Source of the DNA: an uncultured Bacteroidales bacterium | GTDB lineage: Bacteria > Bacteroidota > Bacteroidia > Bacteroidales > Muribaculaceae | Assembly (NCBI GenBank): GCA_902777835.1 | Contig: CACYVC010000002.1 | Span: forward strand, 1-64,000 | Length of the DNA stretch: 64,000 nucleotides | Reading direction: 5' to 3' | Shown here: piece after piece, positions 60,074-64,000 of the stretch | Position numbering within the stretch: position 1 is the first letter of the stretch | Layout of the letters: every line of letters begins with the position of its first letter | The notes under the pieces: model-generated | The model's input: the letters and a program-made list of their open reading frames with translations, nothing else | The model's database searches: none | Told to the model about the DNA's origin: nothing | Made by a program: the position numbers and the translations under genes

Positions 60074-61492
60074 ATGACTAACAAATTCAAACTCTTTGTT
60101 TTGGCTTCGATGCTACTATGCATGGGCTCAACAACTAATGCTGTGGCGCAAACATCAAGTGCCACTGGCAACAACGAAATCATTCTCCATGCTTGGTCAT
60201 GGTCATTTAATACAATTAGTGAGCACCTGCAAGAAATAAAGGATGCTGGATACACCATCGTGCAAACTTCGCCCATCAATGAGTGTTACGTTGGCGATAA
60301 TGGCGGACGGCAGCTCTTTGGTAACGGAAAGTGGTATTATCATTATCAGCCCACCGATTGGACCATCGGCAATTACCAGCTGGGAACTCGCGATGAGTTT
60401 AAGGCTATGTGCGACAAGGCCAACGCTCTTGGCTTGCGTGTGATTGTGGATGTGCTGCCTAACCACACAGTGATTGACCGCACCCAAATCAATGCACGAC
60501 TTGACAGTGCCGTCAACGGACGCGAAAATCTGTTCCATGCCAACGGACTTTGGCCTATAAAAGACTACAGCGACCGCTACCAATGCACCACAGGCGAGAT
60601 GGGAACACTTCCCGATGTGAATACCGAGAACCCCGATTTTCAGTATTATTACATGCAATATGTTAACGACGTGCTGGCATGTGGCGCACGAGGTTTCCGC
60701 TACGACACGGCAAAGCACATAGGCTTGCCCAACGAGCCTCGTGACCCAAAATCGCCAGAGAACGACTTCTGGGATGTGGCAACAGGACGAAAAGCAGTAA
60801 AAGGCTTGAGGCTCTCCATTCCTCGCGACCAGCTCTTCATCTATGGCGAGGTGCTGCAAGACCGTAATGTCCCCGAGCAGGGCTATGCCGAGTATATGGA
60901 CCTAACCGCAAGCAACTATGGATGGGTGCTGCGCGAAGTTCTAAACAAGCATGATGGCAAAGCTGGTGACTTGCTGAAATGGCATCACAGCGTGGATCCT
61001 GCTCACCTTGTAACTTGGGTTGAGTCGCACGACACCTATTGCAATGCCCATGAGTCGGCAGGCATGAGCGATGAGCTCGTGCGTCTGGGATGGGTGTTCC
61101 TCACTGCACGTCAGTATGGTACTCCACTCTTCTACTCACGCCCTCACGGAAGCACACGCGAGAACTATTGGGGTGACAACGAGATAGGCAAGGTGGGCAA
61201 CGACGAGTTCAAGCATCCAGTGGTGCGTGCCGTCAACGAGTTCCGCCACGCCAACGCCAATCAGCCCGAAAACATCATCATCAGCGACAACGGCAAGCAG
61301 ATTATCGTTGAGCGAGGCAAGAAAGCCGCCGTGGTTATCAACCTCGACGAGCAGCAAACTACAGTAGCAATACCAGTAACAGTTGAGAATGGCAAATATC
61401 GTGACGCAGTAACTAATCAAAAACTTCAAGTGAAAAAAGGCGTCCTCACCGCCACACTAGAGCCCATGACTGCCTACATACTCAGCAAGTAA
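60074..61492 (+). CDS. Secreted single-domain alpha-amylase (GH13)
   Basis: A 472-residue enzyme with a signal peptide (cleavage near NAVAQ). It has a compact GH13 barrel and C-terminal beta domain: ILHAWSWSFNTISEHLQEI, region I VDVLPNHTV, nucleophile region FRYDTAKHI, acid/base IYGEVLQD, third acid WVESHDTYC, and a short end domain (VERGKKAAVVINLDEQQT). All three catalytic acids are present. It likely hydrolyses alpha-1,4-glucans in the periplasm or outside. The start at 60074 is chosen for the signal peptide; an upstream in-frame start overlaps the MATE gene. It is probably carried on the NRPS-MATE transcript, which is odd for a glycoside hydrolase. A terminator follows. Confidence 0.9.
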   Translation: MTNKFKLFVLASMLLCMGSTTNAVAQTSSATGNNEIILHAWSWSFNTISEHLQEIKDAGYTIVQTSPINECYVGDNGGRQLFGNGKWYYHYQPTDWTIGNYQLGTRDEFKAMCDKANALGLRVIVDVLPNHTVIDRTQINARLDSAVNGRENLFHANGLWPIKDYSDRYQCTTGEMGTLPDVNTENPDFQYYYMQYVNDVLACGARGFRYDTAKHIGLPNEPRDPKSPENDFWDVATGRKAVKGLRLSIPRDQLFIYGEVLQDRNVPEQGYAEYMDLTASNYGWVLREVLNKHDGKAGDLLKWHHSVDPAHLVTWVESHDTYCNAHESAGMSDELVRLGWVFLTARQYGTPLFYSRPHGSTRENYWGDNEIGKVGNDEFKHPVVRAVNEFRHANANQPENIIISDNGKQIIVERGKKAAVVINLDEQQTTVAIPVTVENGKYRDAVTNQKLQVKKGVLTATLEPMTAYILSK

Positions 61493-61515
61493 AAGAACAA
61501 CCCAAATATCGTCCG

Positions 61516-61556
61516 AACAATAATATCCCGCTGGATTTCAGCGGGATATTATTGTT
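61516..61556 (+). terminator. Terminator of the amylase gene
   Basis: The 17-bp perfect arms 61516-61532 and 61540-61556 (core TATCCCGCT/AGCGGGATA) have a 7-base loop, 24 bases past the stop. Confidence 0.85.
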
Positions 61557-61653
61557 TAACTGCACGCCTTATAAGTCAAGCGCTGCGATTATTACTGGTT
61601 GCTACTGATATTTTTAAACGATGAAATCCAAAACTTAGTCAACAACAAATTTC

Positions 61654-61757
61654 AACCCGAATCGGTCATCAGGATTTATGTGAGAACAAAATATAACTAT
61701 TATGACGTAAAAGACCCCAAAAATATCCTGTCGTCGGCTTAATGACCGATTTGGGTT
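61654..61757. repeat. Inverted-repeat-bounded element (possible MITE or IS remnant)
   Basis: AACCCGAATCGGTCAT (61654-61669) and ATGACCGATTTGGGTT (61742-61757) are inverted complements with one mismatch, enclosing 72 bases with no ORF. A further copy of the right arm is at 40992. It lies in the 593-bp gap between the amylase and FHA genes, which otherwise holds a terminator and one promoter. Confidence 0.6.
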
Positions 61758-61893
61758 TAATCTTTCAAAAATACGCAAATCTGGTTTAAAAGCTAAGCTT
61801 TACCTTGATTTGCCTATAATATAAATATGTGTGCTTTTAAGGCAAAATTTTAAGGATACTATTGTTATAACTACTATTTTTTTTAGTTTTCTA

Positions 61894-61924
61894 TTGTTTT
61901 TTCAAAAGGAAATACCTAAATTTG
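61894..61924 (+). promoter_or_regulatory. Promoter of the FHA/kinase operon
   Basis: TTG (61894-61896) and TAAATTTG (61917-61924) are 20 bp apart. The leader of about 155 nt is AT-rich, with no recognised riboswitch. Confidence 0.65.
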
Positions 61925-62085
61925 CACGATTTATATCTTTTTTTTCATACTTATTATAACCTATAACTTTATCTATTGAAAACCTAGAAATAAAGCTTTA
62001 TAAAAAGGTATTATTATTAGGTTTTATATATTCTAATTCAAGGAAATAAATATTATAATAACATAAAACTTAAATTTAAAATAGT

Positions 62086-62781
62086 ATGTCAGATTTACAA
62101 TCAGTTACAGTAGTTCCTGGAATGGAAGGCAGAGACTTGTATGCAAGAAGTGTTACTCAGCACATTCCAGACCCTAGCGAAACAATGGTTGCAGGCCTTC
62201 AACAAAAAGGCCCAAAGTCCTCAGTTAGTGATAGTGATAAGAAGTTATCTCCAATTGTGGGCTTTTTGTATTCAATCTCTAGAGATGGTACACCAGAATA
62301 CTGGCCATTACGTATTGGAACCAACACCTTAGGTCGTTCTAAAGACAATGACATTCAGCTTAAGGAGCAAACAATCTCGGACAAGCATGCAGTGATTAGC
62401 ATCAAAAAGATGAAATCAACAGGCCGCCTGATAGCCAGCATTCGCGATGTGGGCTCAAAGACTGGAATGTTCTTGAATGATGAGGAGCTAGACTATGATA
62501 ACCATTCGTGCAAGCATGAGGATATCATAAAGATTGGTGACAGCTACGAGCTGCTATTATTGTTGGTTGATGTAAGCAATTACAACCTTAAAGTGCGTGA
62601 CAACTTCATGCCAATTCAAGAGGAAGATGAGCAGCCTAATGCTGCATTTCAGCCAGTACCTCAAGTTCCAGAGGTACCCGACAGTCCATATTCTCGACCA
62701 CACAGAATAGAAGATGGCACAATCGACATGAGTGGCGCCAATTATCACGATTTAGAAGGCGGGGAGACCAAATTACTATAA
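62086..62781 (+). CDS. FHA-domain protein
   Basis: A 231-residue cytosolic protein. The forkhead-associated domain spans about 75-165 (LRIGTNTLGRSKDNDIQLKEQ, TISDKHAVISIK, IRDVGSKTGMFLNDEEL, IKIGDSYELLLLLVD), with the phosphothreonine-binding GRS and SDKHA motifs intact. Flexible tails flank it: an N-terminal segment with PSETMV, and a Pro-rich C-terminus ending GGETKLL with DGTIDMS just before. These threonines are candidates for phosphorylation by the kinase encoded 12 bp downstream. FHA-kinase pairs are used for phospho-dependent assembly, for example with type VI secretion or cell-wall control; no such genes are visible before the window ends. Confidence 0.9.
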   Translation: MSDLQSVTVVPGMEGRDLYARSVTQHIPDPSETMVAGLQQKGPKSSVSDSDKKLSPIVGFLYSISRDGTPEYWPLRIGTNTLGRSKDNDIQLKEQTISDKHAVISIKKMKSTGRLIASIRDVGSKTGMFLNDEELDYDNHSCKHEDIIKIGDSYELLLLLVDVSNYNLKVRDNFMPIQEEDEQPNAAFQPVPQVPEVPDSPYSRPHRIEDGTIDMSGANYHDLEGGETKLL

Positions 62782-62793
62782 AACTGAATAGCG

Positions 62794-63918
62794 ATGGCAA
62801 ATTTGGTATTAAAAGGAGAAAAGGGGAAAAACGAACATTACCATTATGTTGTTGATCCTCACTCAAGGCCTCTTGGGTCTGGAGGTATGGGACAGGTGCT
62901 TCGTGGCCAGAAGGTTAATGAAGACACTGGCACCTCTACAGAAGTCGCCATAAAATTTCTGTATGATGATCTTCCCCTCAATGTGATTGACCGAGCCCGA
63001 AAGGAAGCATCTATCCAAATTAACAACGACAACTTGGTTGAGATGCGCGAGTTCCTGGTTATTACAGAGGAGATTAACGGCACCCCTGTTAAGCGTTATC
63101 ACGTAGTGAGTGAATTGTTGCGCGGAGTGAGGCTGTTAGACCTTCTGAAAGGCGAGAACACCGATTTTGAGGGAAATGAAGTGGCTTTTGCCACGGAGCT
63201 GTCGCAAAGATATCATGACGACAGAGAATCTACTGCGGTATTCATAATAAAGAATATCTTGTCGGGCATCATGGCTCTTCATGATTATGGGTACATCCAT
63301 CGAGATATAGACCCGAGCAACATCATGGTGACTTCGGAGAAAAAGATAAAGATAATTGACTATGGCCTGGTTAAGAAAATCGATTCTGTTAAAGAGTCAC
63401 AAGATGCGCAACTAACTTATGCTGGCCAGTTTGTTGGTAAAGTCGCTTATGCGGCACCCGAATTGGTGGCAGGAGATATAGAGCATCAAAATGTGACTAC
63501 CGATTTCTATGCAATTGGCATCTTGTTGTATCGATTAATCGTTGGCAGCTTGCCTTTTGACGGCACTAAAGCCGAAGTGATGAGAATGCAGTTGCAAGAA
63601 AGTTTGCCATTAGAGAAGGTGTCAAATCCCCAGATTCGTGAAATCATAAGGAAGGCAACCGAGAAGAAACAGGAGGACCGATATCAGTCGGCTTCAGAAT
63701 TCAGAGTTGCTTTGGAACACCTTAAATTAAATGAGGAGAATAACCTATCAAATGAAGACGCCGAAGATTACGAGAGTGAAGATTCTGGTAATAGCGATGG
63801 TTATTATGAACCTTCTAAGCCAAGCAAAAGTAATGACACCCTCAAGAATGTAGCAATTTGGGGTGGTGCCATTCTTGCTGGAGGCCTTTTAGGCGCTCTA
63901 CTGAGATTGGTTATATAG
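62794..63918 (+). CDS. Hanks-type Ser/Thr protein kinase with C-terminal membrane anchor
   Basis: A 374-residue kinase. Glycine loop LGSGGMGQVLRG, invariant lysine VAIKFL, catalytic loop YIHRDIDPSNIMV, metal motif IIDYGLVKK (DYG in place of DFG), activation segment GKVAYAAPE and TTDFYAIGILLYRLIVGSLPF are all visible. The catalytic-loop residue after HRDI is Asp where most bacterial kinases have Lys. The kinase domain ends near 285. An acidic linker (EDAEDYESEDSGNSDGYYE) and a single hydrophobic helix (VAIWGGAILAGGLLGALLRLVI) at the very C-terminus make it tail-anchored, with the catalytic part in the cytosol. It is 12 bp behind the FHA gene. Confidence 0.9.
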   Translation: MANLVLKGEKGKNEHYHYVVDPHSRPLGSGGMGQVLRGQKVNEDTGTSTEVAIKFLYDDLPLNVIDRARKEASIQINNDNLVEMREFLVITEEINGTPVKRYHVVSELLRGVRLLDLLKGENTDFEGNEVAFATELSQRYHDDRESTAVFIIKNILSGIMALHDYGYIHRDIDPSNIMVTSEKKIKIIDYGLVKKIDSVKESQDAQLTYAGQFVGKVAYAAPELVAGDIEHQNVTTDFYAIGILLYRLIVGSLPFDGTKAEVMRMQLQESLPLEKVSNPQIREIIRKATEKKQEDRYQSASEFRVALEHLKLNEENNLSNEDAEDYESEDSGNSDGYYEPSKPSKSNDTLKNVAIWGGAILAGGLLGALLRLVI

Positions 63919-63945
63919 ATTGTATAAACTTAAAAACAAAATATT

Positions 63946-64000
63946 ATGTCAAAATATTCATTTTTTATAAGGCTTGCCTTGTGTTTGTTGGCATTTTGTT
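63946..64000 (+). CDS. Start of a secreted or membrane protein (3' partial)
   Basis: Only 18 complete codons are visible, MSKYSFFIRLALCLLAFC, which look like a signal peptide or signal anchor. It starts 27 bp after the kinase stop on the same strand, so it probably belongs to the FHA/kinase operon. The rest lies outside the window. Confidence 0.5.
   Translation, partial: MSKYSFFIRLALCLLAFC

Overview
The window looks like a chromosomal segment of a gut-type Bacteroidales, most like the Muribaculaceae/Prevotella side of the order. The evidence is internal: nearly every recognisable promoter is the Bacteroidota type (TAnnTTTG at -7, a TTTG-like -33 box about 19-21 bp upstream) with little Shine-Dalgarno signal. 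The gene set also fits: a MurF-alanine racemase fusion, a GldE-like CBS protein, OMP_b-brl/TonB-type receptors, DUF3667, GSCFA, an alpha2-type glycyl-tRNA synthetase and secreted proteins with dockerin-like GDVNGDG repeats. No tRNA, rRNA, CRISPR array, prophage or intact insertion sequence was seen.

Layout. 1-4.5 kb: the 3' part of a BspA-like surface protein, a small orphan gene, a membrane LytTR regulator, a strong candidate structured RNA and a secreted FGE-fold protein. 4.5-9.4 kb (minus): folD, ftcD and hutU, the folate-linked half of histidine degradation. 9.4-20 kb: a large dockerin-tagged secreted protein, a CPA2 antiporter, a membrane protein, a GntR/ABC exporter operon with a visible operator, and a TonB-type outer-membrane protein. 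20-27 kb: GSCFA with MurF-Alr, a dockerin/starch-binding/GH13 amylase and a secreted Cys/Lys-rich protein. 27-36.6 kb (minus): a lipoprotein with an unknown membrane protein, a DASS transporter, two CYTH-type genes and a phosphate-themed operon. 37-45 kb: glyS, an FKBP lipoprotein, DUF3108, a lipoprotein, DUF3667, a C69 dipeptidase and GldE. 45-61.5 kb: an alginate-export-like porin, a SpoIIE/HATPase sensor phosphatase, PreA, a STAS protein, a two-module NRPS with terminal reductase, a MATE exporter and a second GH13 amylase. 62-64 kb: an FHA protein, a Ser/Thr kinase and the start of a secreted protein, running off the end.

Two systems stand out. The first is the operon at 36635-32087. A DUF47 (PhoU-like) protein precedes a protein whose membrane half has the layout of a PiT phosphate transporter without its conserved substrate motifs, fused through a coiled coil to a LuxR-type helix-turn-helix; a phosphate-selective-porin-like protein and a lipoprotein follow. 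It reads as a candidate membrane-bound phosphate sensor/transcription factor. The second is the C-A-T-C-A-T-R peptide synthetase with its MATE exporter, next to a RsbU/RsbW/RsbV-like partner-switch gene set. That synthetase architecture is known from gut bacteria to release dipeptide aldehydes that cyclise to pyrazinones.

Intergenic spaces carry several families of short dispersed repeats: a 53-bp promoter-bearing repeat, GTTGCGTTG palindromes, TCTAGA/GCATAAT tracts, stuttered CAGTTATCAG tracts and CTATTGCCTTGT units. All functions are inferred by reading the sequence; no database search was run.
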